Source: Paraburkholderia sp. BL10I2N1
GTDB taxonomy: Bacteria > Pseudomonadota > Gammaproteobacteria > Burkholderiales > Burkholderiaceae
Length of the DNA: 64,000 nucleotides
Direction: 5' to 3'
NCBI RefSeq assembly: GCF_004361815.1
Contig: NZ_SNWA01000002.1
Coordinates: 3,100,001 to 3,164,000 of the forward strand
This document shows positions 35,013 to 44,720 of the stretch, piece after piece. A program made the translations under genes and the position numbers. A model generated the notes under the pieces. It was not told the DNA's origin, searched no databases, and worked only from the letters and a program-made list of their open reading frames with translations. Every line of letters starts with the position of its first letter. The first letter of the stretch is position 1.

Positions 35013-36023
35013 ATGGATCACATTCAGGCGATGCGTGTCTTTGTTCAGGTGGCCGAGAACCATAGCTTTCGCCGGGCAGCCCAGCACCTCACAGTCTCTA
35101 ATGCGCTTGCAACACGGGCGATCGCGATGCTTGAAGCGCAGTTGCATGTGCGGCTGCTTAATCGCACGACACGGACACTCTCGTTGACGGAGGCTGGCGC
35201 ACAGTACCTGGACGGCTGCCGGTCGCTGCTGGAGGAACTCGATCAACTTGAGGCGGCGATATTGTGCAGCGATGGCGAGCCGGGTGGCACACTGCGCATC
35301 GTTGCGGCCGGCGCGCTTTCGATGACGTCGCTGACCGGCCTTCTCGACGGCTACCGGAAGCGTTATCCCAAGGTTAAATTGCACGTCACCCTCAGTGACA
35401 AGCGTGTCGATCTCATCGAAGGCGGCTTCGACGCCGGATTCGTCACGGGCTCTATGCCATCGGGTGCCGAAGTCGTCGAACATCCTCTCGTGACTAATCC
35501 GATGGTTGCAGTGGCGTCTCCCGCCTATTTGCGTCAACACGACGTGCCCGAGTCCCCCGAGGATCTCACCCGGCATGGTTTCATCGGGCTCCCGCAGGAG
35601 TCGCGCGACGCCGCCTGGGGCTTCCGTCACCATGACGGGTCTTCACAATCGGTCAAGCTGGAGCCGAGCTATACGGTCAACAACGCGTTGATGGTCCGGC
35701 AGGCTGCGCTCGCTGGCATGGGGCCGGCCATTGTGCCTCAGGACGTTGCAGCCGCCGATCTGAAGGACGGCACGCTGGTTCGACTCATCCCGGACTATTC
35801 GATCGATGACCCTGAAGTGAGCATGTCGATTGTCTATCCGAGCCGGAAATATCTCGCGGCGAAGACGCGGCTCTTTGTGGAACACGTACTCGCCTGTTTC
35901 AGCTTCGGCGAACAGGTTGACCTGCGAAGAGGCGAACCGGATGTCGAGGCGCTAAAGGCCGCCTCGCACCACGGTTTTTCGATTCCCGCCGCAGTGTATG
36001 GCGCGATTCACGCAGCGCGATAG
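35013..36023 (+). CDS. LysR-family transcriptional regulator
   Basis: A 336-residue regulator. The winged helix is at residues 1-60 (MDHIQAMRVFVQVAENHSF, AAQHLTVSNALATRAIAMLEAQL). A periplasmic-binding-like effector domain follows (GTLRIVAAGALSM..., KVKLHVTLSDKRVDLIEGGFDAGF). The CrgA/AphB-like subgroup is suggested by LLNRTTRTLSLTEAG and YPSRKYLAAKTRLFVEHV. The target genes are unknown. It is convergent with gltS, and the usual divergent partner is not obvious. Confidence 0.85.
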   Translation: MDHIQAMRVFVQVAENHSFRRAAQHLTVSNALATRAIAMLEAQLHVRLLNRTTRTLSLTEAGAQYLDGCRSLLEELDQLEAAILCSDGEPGGTLRIVAAGALSMTSLTGLLDGYRKRYPKVKLHVTLSDKRVDLIEGGFDAGFVTGSMPSGAEVVEHPLVTNPMVAVASPAYLRQHDVPESPEDLTRHGFIGLPQESRDAAWGFRHHDGSSQSVKLEPSYTVNNALMVRQAALAGMGPAIVPQDVAAADLKDGTLVRLIPDYSIDDPEVSMSIVYPSRKYLAAKTRLFVEHVLACFSFGEQVDLRRGEPDVEALKAASHHGFSIPAAVYGAIHAAR

Positions 36024-36047
36024 GCCGCGCGATATGCCCGCGCTGGA

Positions 36048-37250
36048 TCATGAAAAAAACGGCAGCAGGAGAAATAGTTTGATGACAATCGCGTTGATGA
36101 TGTCGATGAAGAATGCGCCGACCATCGGGACGATCAGAAACGCGACATGTGAATGACCGTAGCGGTTGGTGACAGCCTGCATGTTGGCTATTGCCGTTGG
36201 CGTGGCACCGAGGCTCAGGCCACAATGGGCGGTAGCCAGAACGACCGCGTTGTAGTCGCGACCCATCATGCGGAACGTCACGAACACGGCATAGAGCGCC
36301 ATGAGGATCATCTGTGCGATGAGGATCACGAGCACAGGTAACGCAAGCGCCGCAAGTCCCCAAAGATCGAGTGTCATGAGCGCCATCCCCAGAAAGAGCC
36401 CGAGACTGACATTGCCCAGCAGCGCGACGGCATGCTGGGCAAGTTGCACATGCATCAGCGCCAGCACGTTGTTCAGGACGACGCCGATGAACAGCACGCA
36501 GACGAAGTTCGGCAATTGAAAGGCGGTTCCAGACAACCATCCGTAGACGACTTCACCTGCGGCCAGACAGACGCAGATCAGGGCAAGCGTTGCGATAAAC
36601 GCCGACGGTGTGGTCGGCTGTTCTGCTTTGGGTTCTTCGAATGCCAGTGCCTCGTCTGCCAGGTCTTTCGTCTGCGGCATTTCGTTGCTACCGAGCTTGC
36701 GCATGAGCAGGCGCGCAACCGGACCGCCCAATACGCCGCCCGCCACGAGTCCAAACGTCGCGCAGCCGATGGCGACTTCTGTCGCTGACTGCAGTCCGTG
36801 GTGTTCGATGAAGACCTTGCTCCAGGCGGTGCCGGTGCCGTGGCCGCCTGACAACGTGATTGACCCGCCCAGGAGTCCGTACAGCGGATCGACGCCGAGA
36901 GCGAAAGTCAGCAGCACGCCGACGACGTTTTGCAATATCAGCAGCCCGGAAACGACCGCGAGGAATTTGATCAGCACCGGACCGCCCGCTTTAAGGCTGG
37001 ACACGTTTGCGCTAAGACCGATAGTCGCAAAGAACGAAAGCATCAAGGGTGTTTGCAGAACGGCGTCGAATCGCACCTGAACATTAAATGCAATGCGTAT
37101 CAGCAGGACGATGAGAGCCACGATCAATCCACCCACGACCGGAGCGGGAATGGAGTAAGTTCGCAGAAACGCGACCCACCCAACGAGCTTTTCGCCGAAA
37201 AGCAGAACAAGCGACGCTGCGACCAGCGTGGCGAATACTCCAATATTCAT
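36048..37250 (-). CDS. gltS: Sodium/glutamate symporter
   Basis: A 400-residue inner-membrane carrier. Two inverted repeats each contain a glycine-rich re-entrant loop: GLLGGSITLSGGHGTGTAWS in the first half and VLATAHCGLSLGATPTAIANM in the second. This is the GltS signature. It imports glutamate with Na+. Possible connection with the polyamine pathway, which consumes glutamate, is only circumstantial. It is convergent with the LysR gene. Confidence 0.88.
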   Translation of the reverse strand: MNIGVFATLVAASLVLLFGEKLVGWVAFLRTYSIPAPVVGGLIVALIVLLIRIAFNVQVRFDAVLQTPLMLSFFATIGLSANVSSLKAGGPVLIKFLAVVSGLLILQNVVGVLLTFALGVDPLYGLLGGSITLSGGHGTGTAWSKVFIEHHGLQSATEVAIGCATFGLVAGGVLGGPVARLLMRKLGSNEMPQTKDLADEALAFEEPKAEQPTTPSAFIATLALICVCLAAGEVVYGWLSGTAFQLPNFVCVLFIGVVLNNVLALMHVQLAQHAVALLGNVSLGLFLGMALMTLDLWGLAALALPVLVILIAQMILMALYAVFVTFRMMGRDYNAVVLATAHCGLSLGATPTAIANMQAVTNRYGHSHVAFLIVPMVGAFFIDIINAIVIKLFLLLPFFS

Positions 37251-37481
37251 GAGTGACCTCGGAGCGCGAACATGAAACGTGTCATTCCGAAGCGCGACTT
37301 TCGCGGTGAACCGGCTAACCGCTCGACGTCATGATCCTGAACGGTTGCCTCGGCCCTTGACTCCTGTCACGCCTGCATCAGTTTCTATCTACGACCAGGT
37401 ATGTGGTGAGCGATGTCTCCAACTCATGCCTGCGGGAACCGGCCACGCGAGAAAGCGCCCCCGCGCTGGCGATGCGCATTG

Positions 37482-38525
37482 TCAGACCCCTTCCAGCAGC
37501 GCGTCGAGATCGAACGACGAACTCACGCCGATCCGATCGGCATGGGCGGCCAGGAATGCCTCGGCCGCTCGACGCCCCTCGTCGCGCAGCATCGTGAGAA
37601 ACGCCCATTCCGCGTTGAGTTTCGACGAGTACCCAAGCGAGGTCATCATCGGACTGGCGATGCGATGGATGCGCATTTCCGCCCAGTGTCGTCCTTCGTC
37701 GCTGCCGGCGTCGGCGGCATGATGCAGCAGGGCGATCATCCGCAATTCCTTCAGCAGTGGCGCATTGAAGGCGACTTCGTTAAGCCGGCTGATGATGTCG
37801 CGCGCGCTGCGTGGGGTTTCGTCGCGCTCGATCGGGTTCACCTGGACCAGCAACGTATCGCTCGCGCTACATTCACGCACGAGCGGCGTGATGGTCGGGT
37901 TGCCGGCGTAACCGCCGTCCCAGTACGCGTCACCGTCGATCTCGACGGCCTGGAACATGGTCGGCAGACAGGCGGACGCGAGCAGTACGTCTGGCGTCAG
38001 GTCGGCGTTGCGGAACACGCGGCCCTGGCCTGTGCGCACGCGTGTGGCGGTGATGAAGAGTTTGATTGGCGCTTCACGCAGGTGATCGAAGTCGATGCTG
38101 TCGAGCAGAATGCGGGTCAGGGGATTGACACCCGAAGGGTTGAGGTCGTACGGCGAAAAGAGGCGCGCGGCCAGATCGAATGAAATGAACATCGGCGAGT
38201 GATCCAGCGTCCAGCGGCCCATCAGCACGTCGAGCGGCGTGCGGCTAAATGGGCTGAGGCGTGCTGCGTCCGACACGCGCCGCCAGAAGTCTTCCAGAGC
38301 CGTGCGGGCGCCGGCCGCACCGTTTTGCAGATATCCGCTGGCGAGCACGGCGGCGTTCATCGCGCCGGCCGACGTGCCGGAAATGCCGTCGATCTGCAGC
38401 CACGGCTCTTCGAGCAGGCGGTCGAGCACCCCCCACGTAAAGGCGCCGTGTGAGCCGCCGCCCTGCAAGGCGAGGTCGACGGGTTTGGGCACGCTGCGCG
38501 TAGATTGACCGGTTGACGTGTTCAC
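37482..38525 (-). CDS. Patatin-like phospholipase family protein
   Basis: A 347-residue protein. The oxyanion motif is LALQGGGSHGAFTWGVLD at residues 18-35, the nucleophile Ser is in GISGTSAGAMNAAV, and the catalytic Asp is in YWDGGYAGNPTITPL. There is no signal peptide, so it is cytoplasmic. This group includes enzymes acting on membrane lipids or polyhydroxyalkanoate granules. Substrate is unknown. Confidence 0.85.
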   Translation of the reverse strand: MNTSTGQSTRSVPKPVDLALQGGGSHGAFTWGVLDRLLEEPWLQIDGISGTSAGAMNAAVLASGYLQNGAAGARTALEDFWRRVSDAARLSPFSRTPLDVLMGRWTLDHSPMFISFDLAARLFSPYDLNPSGVNPLTRILLDSIDFDHLREAPIKLFITATRVRTGQGRVFRNADLTPDVLLASACLPTMFQAVEIDGDAYWDGGYAGNPTITPLVRECSASDTLLVQVNPIERDETPRSARDIISRLNEVAFNAPLLKELRMIALLHHAADAGSDEGRHWAEMRIHRIASPMMTSLGYSSKLNAEWAFLTMLRDEGRRAAEAFLAAHADRIGVSSSFDLDALLEGV

Positions 38526-39315
38526 AATGACCCCGCTGCGGTGTGGTCGACGCCGGCGAGGGAGATGCCGGCAGATGCGTCAATTCCGTTGCAATTCTAG
38601 CTGACCGCTCCAGGTGCAAGAACAAATAATGGATGAATTTCGGAAGATGAAATTATGGCGGGATTGTTTTGTGTGGTGATCTGGGCTGCAGGTAAATATT
38701 AACGCTGGCTTTCAATGGTTGGTGTGAGAATCTGGCCGTGTGTGTTTGGTGAATAATTGCTTTCTTGGGGTATCGTGGATTTCCCAGGTGACTGGAGCGA
38801 TGTCGGGATGGTAGTAATGCTGGTTTCCCGGTACAGCGAAAGTGGTAAGGACTATAAGTGGATCAGGCGCATAGCGCTGCGTGCTTCACGACACCGTTTT
38901 CGAGGATCGGGCAAGACATTGATGCGATGCTTCATGGTTGCGTGATATGGCTTGCGGATAGTAAAGGACAACCTGGTGTTTATTTTGGGATGCGGGTTTA
39001 AATATTTTCTGGATGCTGCTAACGAATATTGAGCCGATTATTGGTTGGCGAACATTATCTGTAAAGCAGGTAAAAGTTTTCTCTGGGCGTTTGATTCATG
39101 ATTGGCTGATCTTTCATGTAATCGAAGATCGACCCAGTTCAATGTGGAAAATATGTTTTGTATTCATGCATTTCCCGCGCGTCAAGGCAGCATATAATTC
39201 GATCGATCAGGCGGGCGAATAATAATTTCGAGGTGGCGTCGCTTTTCGTTGCCTCGCCGCCCGTGGCTCGACGCGGCAGAAACGGCAGATCCGGAAAAGC
39301 GGCGAAGGAGGAATA
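38526..39315. other. AT-richer intergenic region, no gene seen
   Basis: About 790 bases with markedly lower GC than the flanks and frequent stops in all frames. Frames at 38757-38945 and 39013-39222 lack ribosome sites and family similarity. It may be acquired or decayed DNA. Confidence 0.4.
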
Positions 39316-39702
39316 GTGAAAACGAGCGGCGCAATCAGAATAATCGGCGCGATTGCGGCCGTCGCGACTTGCGCGGTCTTCGCGACATACGCGGATGCGC
39401 AGACAAGCGGCGGCACGGCGCCCGGTGCGTCCACGCAAAGCCAGCCAATCACCACTTCCTCATCACGACGCAGGCCGGATAGCGAGTTGGTTCGCGACGT
39501 TCGCCGCGCGCTCTCGCGTGCATCGGGGGTGAATGCTTCGGGGATTCACGTGCAGGCACGTAATGGCGTGGTGACGCTAACTGGCCGCGTGCCCCAGCGC
39601 GCACAGGTCCAGCGGGCCGGGAGTGTCGCAAGGTCGGTTCGAGGGGTAAGGTCCGTTTCGAACAGGCTGACGGTACAAACCAGGGGCGGTAACTCAAGGT
39701 AG
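39316..39702 (+). CDS. BON-domain periplasmic protein
   Basis: A 128-residue secreted protein. The start is GTG 39316, set by a near-perfect AGGAGG site. The signal peptide runs to YADAQ. A Ser/Thr-rich linker follows, and then one BON domain (ELVRDVRRALSRASGVNASG, VVTLTGRVPQRAQVQRAGSVARSVRGVRSVSNRLTV). BON domains bind phospholipid or other envelope surfaces, and OsmY-like proteins respond to envelope stress. Confidence 0.8.
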   Translation: MKTSGAIRIIGAIAAVATCAVFATYADAQTSGGTAPGASTQSQPITTSSSRRRPDSELVRDVRRALSRASGVNASGIHVQARNGVVTLTGRVPQRAQVQRAGSVARSVRGVRSVSNRLTVQTRGGNSR

Positions 39703-40002
39703 ACCCTGCACGTCGCTGCCGATCCATAGCGCGGCGCGCGCCTGCACCGAGTTGTGCATCAAGCATTTTTCTGCCAACATGCCCGGTTTTCCCGCTCGGC
39801 CCGAGGGATGCGGGTCGTTCATAAATGGGGACTATTCCGGTCGTAACGATGTGATCGCGGGGTTCTCAGGACAAACCCGCACTCCAAAAGCGAAGGTGCG
39901 AAAGCTTCGAGAAGGGTTCGCGCCCATAGAATTTTCCATGGCGCTCAAGCAGACGCCGGCCCGCGCTCCGGATTGCGCGTGGAATATAGCGGAGACACAT
40001 CA

Positions 40003-41040
40003 ATGAAGCATGGCTTTGGCGTCGCCACGCGCGCCGTCCGCATTGCCGTAGCGGCCTCGCTCGCACTCGGCGTCGGCGCGTCCGTCGCGAACGGCGCCCG
40101 GGCGGCAGAGCCTGAAAAACTGACCATCATGGTCGGTGGCATGACCAAGCTGATCTACCTTCCCGCGCGCCTGACGGAACAACTTGGCTACTTCAAGGCC
40201 GAGGGTCTGGATGTCGAACTGCTGTCGCAACCGGCAGGCGTCGACGCCGAGAACGAACTGCTCGCCGGCGCCGTGCAGGCTGTGGTCGGCTTCTACGATC
40301 ACTCGATCGACCTGCAGGCGAAAGGCAAGGAAGTGAAGGCGATCGTCGTATTCGGGCAGGTGCCGGGCGAAGTGGAGATGGTGGGGAGCAAGGCCGCCGG
40401 TTCGATCAAAAGCATGGCCGACGTGAAGGGCAAGACGCTCGGCGTGACCGGACTGGGCTCCTCGACCAGCTTTCTGACGCAGTATCTCGCGCGTCTGCAG
40501 GGCGTTGCCAGTTCGCAATACACGCTTCTGCCCGTCGGGGCGGACAACAGCTTTATCGCAGCGATCAAGCAGGAGCGTATCGACGCCGGCATGACGACCG
40601 AACCCACCGTGTCGCAGTTGCTCAAATCCGGCGACGCCCGTGTGCTGGTCGACATGCGCAGTGTGGAGGGCACCCGCGCGGCACTCGGCGGAACCTATCC
40701 CGCGTCGAGCCTGTACGTCCAGAGCGCGTGGCTCGACGGTCACAAGGACGAGGCGGCGAAACTCGCACGCGCTTTCGTGCGCACGTTGCAGTATCTGCAC
40801 ACGCACAGCGCGGATGAAATTGCCGCACAGATGCCGAAGGACTACTACGGCAGCGACAAACAGCTTTACGTCAGCGCACTGAAGGCTTCGCTGCCGATGT
40901 ACACGGCGGACGGCAAGATGCCCGCCGACGGCCCCGGGACAGTGTTGAAGGTGCTTGGTGCTTTTAACCCGTCGGTCAAGGGCAAGCACATCGACCTGTC
41001 GAGGACATATACGAACGACTTTGTGAATCAGGTCAAGTAA
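40003..41040 (+). CDS. ABC transporter substrate-binding protein (SsuA/NMT1-like)
   Basis: A 345-residue periplasmic protein. The start ATG 40003 has GGAG upstream. The signal peptide ends at GARAAEP. The mature protein follows the NMT1/THI5-SsuA pattern: IYLPARLTEQLGYFKAEGLDVELL, ENELLAGAVQAVVGFYDH, GKTLGVTGLGSSTSFLTQYL. Typical ligands are sulfonates, nitrate-like ions or thiamine precursors; none can be assigned here. No permease or ATPase is next to it. It is followed by a histidine kinase and response regulator, so it could feed the sensor. Confidence 0.8.
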   Translation: MKHGFGVATRAVRIAVAASLALGVGASVANGARAAEPEKLTIMVGGMTKLIYLPARLTEQLGYFKAEGLDVELLSQPAGVDAENELLAGAVQAVVGFYDHSIDLQAKGKEVKAIVVFGQVPGEVEMVGSKAAGSIKSMADVKGKTLGVTGLGSSTSFLTQYLARLQGVASSQYTLLPVGADNSFIAAIKQERIDAGMTTEPTVSQLLKSGDARVLVDMRSVEGTRAALGGTYPASSLYVQSAWLDGHKDEAAKLARAFVRTLQYLHTHSADEIAAQMPKDYYGSDKQLYVSALKASLPMYTADGKMPADGPGTVLKVLGAFNPSVKGKHIDLSRTYTNDFVNQVK

Positions 41041-41210
41041 GACCATTTCCAGGCCCGGCATCGTGAGCGATCTCTGCGCTGCGATCATCACGCCGGGCAT
41101 GGATGCGTTCATAGCGAACCATCTGCCGGCACGCGTCGGCAGGCGATTCTTGGCATGGAGGCCGGCGGCGTTGCGGGCACGCCGGTAACACAAAAAAGGA
41201 AAGGCGTACG

Positions 41211-42626
41211 GTGTTTCTGGGCAGTCTTCGTGGTCGCTTGCTTTGGTGGCTGTTGTTGCCACTGGCTGCGTTCGTGTCCGTTTCCGGCTGGATGTCCCTG
41301 CGTAGCGCCCAGGCGACTGCCGATCTGATGCAGGACAATGCGCTTGTGTCCTCGATGCGGATCATCGGCGAGGACATCGATTGGGATAACGGTAGCGTCG
41401 TGGTGCAGATTCCGCCTGCCGCGCTGGAACTCTTCGAGTCCCCGGAGCAGGACAGTGTGTTCTACCGTGTCGAGGCGAGCGGACACCGTCTGCTTGCCGG
41501 CAGCACGGAGCTGCCGCTGCCGCCCCGGACCGGCTACGACCCCACCTTTTTCTCCACGCGCCTCGATGACGGACGCACCGTTAGGGCCGTCGCTTATGTC
41601 CGGCAACTGTACGATTCAGGGCGCAGAGAAGAAGTCACCGTGGTGGTCGCGAAGACGCCGGGCTCGCGCGACGCGATGGTCTGGCAACTGTTGCGTCCTC
41701 AACTGTTGGGAGAGGTGCTCACGCTCGTGCTTGCGATGGTGTTCGTCTATCTCGGGCTCACGTTCGAACTGCGTCCCCTGATGAAGCTGAAAGACGATGT
41801 CGCCGATCGCAATCCCTCGCAGCTCGAACCGATTCGCGTGGCTCGACTTCACTTCGAGCTGCGGCCGATCGTCGACGCGATCAACCGTTGCATTGCGCGC
41901 ATGAGCGAGCAGACCGCAACGCAGCGCCAGTTCATTTCCGACGCAGCTCATCAGTTGCGTACGCCGCTCACGTTGCTCGACGCGCAGATCCAGTTCGCAC
42001 GCCAGCGTGAGAACAGCGACGCGCCGCTTGCGGATGCCCTGCTAGGCATGCACAAGAGCAGCCACCGGATGACAAGACTGACCAACAAGCTCCTGCTGCT
42101 CGCGCAAGCAGAATCGGCGCAGCCTTCCCGGGTGCGGGAGCGGGTCGATCTGAACGCGGTGATCGCTGGGGTGCTCGAAGGGCTCATCGCATTCGCCCAG
42201 ACACGGCAGATCGACCTGGGCGCGGAACTCGAAGACGATCTGTTCGTGATGGGCGATGAAGCGCTGACCGCGGCGCTGGTGACCAACCTCGTCGACAACG
42301 CGTTGCGCTACACGCAGGCGGGTGGTCGAGTGACGGTCGAGGCGCATTGCAATGAAGACCATGATAGGGCGCTGATACGGGTCGTCGACGATGGTCCGGG
42401 TATTACGGCTGAGGCGCGGGCGCGCGTGTTCGAGCGCTTCTATCGTGCGTCGAGCGGAACGGATGGCACCGGCCTTGGCTTGCCGATCGTGCGGGAAATC
42501 GCGCATCGACACGGCGGCACGGTCACGCTTGAGCCGGGTGAGGGCGGCATCGGGCTCGTGGTGACCGTCGAGATGCGGCTATGGGAAGCTGTCGCGTCGA
42601 CAGCAGGAACCAGGGGAGACATATGA
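41211..42626 (+). CDS. Sensor histidine kinase (TctE/QseC-like)
   Basis: A 471-residue inner-membrane kinase with a GTG start. Two transmembrane helices (residues about 10-28 and 165-185) bracket a periplasmic domain of the 2CSK-N type. The phospho-acceptor His247 is in SDAAHQLRTPLTLLDAQ. The ATPase motifs are VTNLVDNALRYT (N box), VVDDGPGI (G1) and GTGLGLPIVREI (G2). It overlaps the response regulator by four bases (ATGA). The arrangement resembles tctD-tctE systems controlling carboxylate uptake. Confidence 0.85.
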   Translation: MFLGSLRGRLLWWLLLPLAAFVSVSGWMSLRSAQATADLMQDNALVSSMRIIGEDIDWDNGSVVVQIPPAALELFESPEQDSVFYRVEASGHRLLAGSTELPLPPRTGYDPTFFSTRLDDGRTVRAVAYVRQLYDSGRREEVTVVVAKTPGSRDAMVWQLLRPQLLGEVLTLVLAMVFVYLGLTFELRPLMKLKDDVADRNPSQLEPIRVARLHFELRPIVDAINRCIARMSEQTATQRQFISDAAHQLRTPLTLLDAQIQFARQRENSDAPLADALLGMHKSSHRMTRLTNKLLLLAQAESAQPSRVRERVDLNAVIAGVLEGLIAFAQTRQIDLGAELEDDLFVMGDEALTAALVTNLVDNALRYTQAGGRVTVEAHCNEDHDRALIRVVDDGPGITAEARARVFERFYRASSGTDGTGLGLPIVREIAHRHGGTVTLEPGEGGIGLVVTVEMRLWEAVASTAGTRGDI

Positions 42627-43336
42627 AACTGCTGCTTGTCGAAGACGATGCCGATCTTGCGCGCTGGATCATCAACCTCATGCAGGTCGAGAACTTTGCG
42701 CTGGACTGGGCGCCGGATGGGAAGCGCGCCGAAACACTGCTGAACCTGCAGCGCTACGACGCGGTACTGCTCGATCTCCGTCTGCCGGGAATCAGCGGCA
42801 AGGACGTGCTGGCGCGTCTGCGCCGCAAACGCGACAACGTGCCCGTGCTGATGCTCACCGCCAACGGGTCGACCGATGACAAGGTGGCCTGCTTTTCGGT
42901 CGGCGCCGACGACTATGTCGTCAAGCCGTTCGATGCGCGCGAACTCGTCGCGCGCATCAAGGCGCTGATTCGCCGTCAGGCTGCCGGCGACAAGGGGCAA
43001 CGCCTCGTCTGCGGCGATCTGCATTATCTTTTCGACTCACGCGAGTTCGTGCTGCACGACGAGCCGTTGCAGTTGCGCCGCCGCGAGCACGCGATTCTCG
43101 AGGCGTTGATCCTGAAGCAGGGCAAGACGGTCTCGAAGACGACGCTGATGGACAGTGTCTTTAACCTCGACGACGAACCGAGCGCCGATGCGATTGATAT
43201 CTATATCCACCGGCTGCGCAAACATCTCACGAAATCGAGCGCGCAGATCATGACCTTGCGCGGTCTCGGCTACATCCTTCGCGAACACGAACCGCGCGAG
43301 GTGTTCGCGAGTGCAATGGCTGCGAAATGCGACTAG
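42623..43336 (+). CDS. OmpR-family response regulator (TctD-like)
   Basis: A 237-residue regulator. The receiver has Asp8-Asp9, the phospho-acceptor Asp51 in AVLLDLRLPG, and the conserved Lys in DYVVKPFDARELVARI. The winged helix ends DIYIHRLRKHLTKSSAQIMTLRGLGYIL. Its ATG 42623 overlaps the kinase stop. The C-terminal tail after the DNA-binding domain (REHEPREVFASAMAAKCD) is longer than usual. Confidence 0.88.
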   Translation: MKLLLVEDDADLARWIINLMQVENFALDWAPDGKRAETLLNLQRYDAVLLDLRLPGISGKDVLARLRRKRDNVPVLMLTANGSTDDKVACFSVGADDYVVKPFDARELVARIKALIRRQAAGDKGQRLVCGDLHYLFDSREFVLHDEPLQLRRREHAILEALILKQGKTVSKTTLMDSVFNLDDEPSADAIDIYIHRLRKHLTKSSAQIMTLRGLGYILREHEPREVFASAMAAKCD

Positions 43337-43460
43337 TGTTTTCGCCGACGTTTCCTCTCTCGCCGTTGAAGAGCTGCGAACGGTCGGTTTCGCTATGCTT
43401 TGGTCTACTACGAAAGTAGGAAACAGATCATTTCAACGTAGTGGGGGATTAGAGGAGAGG

Positions 43461-43760
43461 GTGGTAAAGAAGACCCGGTTGCTGGCTGTAGCGGGCAGCG
43501 TTGCTTTGGCGATGGGGAGTGTGCACGCGCAGTCGAGCGTGCAGCTGTATGGTCTGATGGACTTGAGCGTCCTGTCTTATCAGACGAATGCGAACGCCCA
43601 CGGCAAGCATGTGATTTCGATGGGCCGTGGTTTAGCGGCAGCCGCTTCGGCATGAAGGGCGCCGAGGACCTCGGCGGCGGCCTGAAGGCGATCTTCAGGC
43701 ATGAAGCCGAGTATCGCACCCGGACCGCCCCAGATGCTGGCGGCGGTCTGGTCCAACCCG
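43461..43760 (+). pseudogene. Gram-negative porin (OmpC-like), truncated and frameshifted
   Basis: GTG 43461 has a purine-rich site and begins VVKKTRLLAVAGSVALAMG with a signal ending SVHAQ, then SSVQLYGLMDLSVLSYQTN, which is the exact N-terminus of Burkholderia trimeric porins. After VISMG near 43622 the frame is lost. The family continues one frame away as FSGSRFGMKGAEDLGGGLKAIF (43631-43696, split by the shift), and similarity then stops. About 270 residues of barrel are absent, and the gene runs into an opposite-strand gene. Confidence 0.8.
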
Positions 43761-43772
43761 TTACCTCCTCGA

Positions 43773-44057
43773 TCAGGCTGCTTTGGCAACTGCCTCCTTC
43801 GCGAGCAGTCTCCTCGCCTGCAGATCGCCAGCGCCCGCTTCCTTCGCGGTTTGAACCGAGGTTTCGGTCGCTTCGGCGAGGGCCGCGCGACCGGCGCTGC
43901 TGATGCTCACGCTATACGACGCCGGCGGCGTGCCACTGCCAGCCGGGTTGCCGGTGGTCGACTGGGCGGTAGCCGACGCCGTGCCGGTCGCGCCTGACGT
44001 AGTGGTGGGTAATTCCGGCATTTGCGCCGTGTTTTGACTGATGGCCTGAACTGACAT
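43773..44057 (-). CDS. Small Ala/Thr-rich protein of unknown function
   Basis: A 94-residue protein beginning MSVQAISQNTAQMPELP with a good GGGAGTG ribosome site. It has a low-complexity Thr/Ala/Gly-rich first half and a helical second half (SVSISSAGRAALAEATETSVQ). Its VSISSAGR-type segment recalls short motility-associated proteins, but I cannot assign a family. The divergent HU gene starts 300 bases away. Confidence 0.6.
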   Translation of the reverse strand: MSVQAISQNTAQMPELPTTTSGATGTASATAQSTTGNPAGSGTPPASYSVSISSAGRAALAEATETSVQTAKEAGAGDLQARRLLAKEAVAKAA

Positions 44058-44358
44058 TTGACACTCCCGAGGTTAAAACACCTGTACTGCAGTCGGGGTA
44101 TCGGCGGATATCTGAGGCACTTTAGACCTATATTTTTCGCGCTATAAGGCCTCGCTTAAGGCTGTCATAAGATTTGCAAACCCCGGTTCCGACTGGCAAA
44201 ATCCGCTGTCCACTGCAGCGTGCGTGCCAGAAAACGTGAGCGGGCGCGCCAGGCCGGCAACTCAGCGGATTTGCACGGAGGCACAACCATGCGTTACTGT
44301 GTATTCCCCGGCGCTGCGGAGGCGGCGCTGGTTCCATGAATACGAAACAGGACGTGCT

Positions 44359-44637
44359 ATGAACAAACAGGAACTGATTGATGCGGTCGCCGCGGCGACA
44401 GGCGAAAGCAAGGCGGCCACCGGCGAGGCCATCGACGCCATCGTCAATGCGGTGACTGCCGCAGTCGTACAGGGAGAAACCGTGCAATTGATCGGTTTCG
44501 GTTCGTTTGCGACCGGCTCCCGGGCCGCCCGCGTGGGTCGCAACCCGGCGACGGGCGAAGAGATCCAGATCGCCGCCGCAAAGACCGTGAAGTTTGTCGC
44601 GGGCAAGGCATTCAAGGAAGCCGTGAACGGGTCCTGA
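44359..44637 (+). CDS. HU-family DNA-binding protein
   Basis: A 92-residue histone-like protein. It shows [20 protein letters not shown] at the N-terminus, the core [26 protein letters not shown], which forms the DNA-binding arm, and the C-terminal [13 protein letters not shown]. The ATG at 44359 is chosen over an upstream open frame because it gives the normal HU length and N-terminus. It bends and compacts DNA as a dimer. It is one of probably several HU paralogues in such a genome. Confidence 0.92.
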   Translation: MNKQELIDAVAAATGESKAATGEAIDAIVNAVTAAVVQGETVQLIGFGSFATGSRAARVGRNPATGEEIQIAAAKTVKFVAGKAFKEAVNGS

Positions 44638-44672
44638 ATGGCTGGCTGACGCCTTACCTGGCTACCCGGCAC

Positions 44673-44720
44673 GGCTCATTGCGTGGCTCGTTGCGTGGCT
44701 TATTGCATGACACATTGCGT
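44673..44720. repeat. Four tandem 12-bp degenerate repeats
   Basis: The units are GGCTCATTGCGT, GGCTCGTTGCGT, GGCTTATTGCAT and GACACATTGCGT, head to tail, 35 bases after the HU stop. They share the core TTGCRT. Function is unknown. They may be a regulator array or simple replication slippage. Confidence 0.6.
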
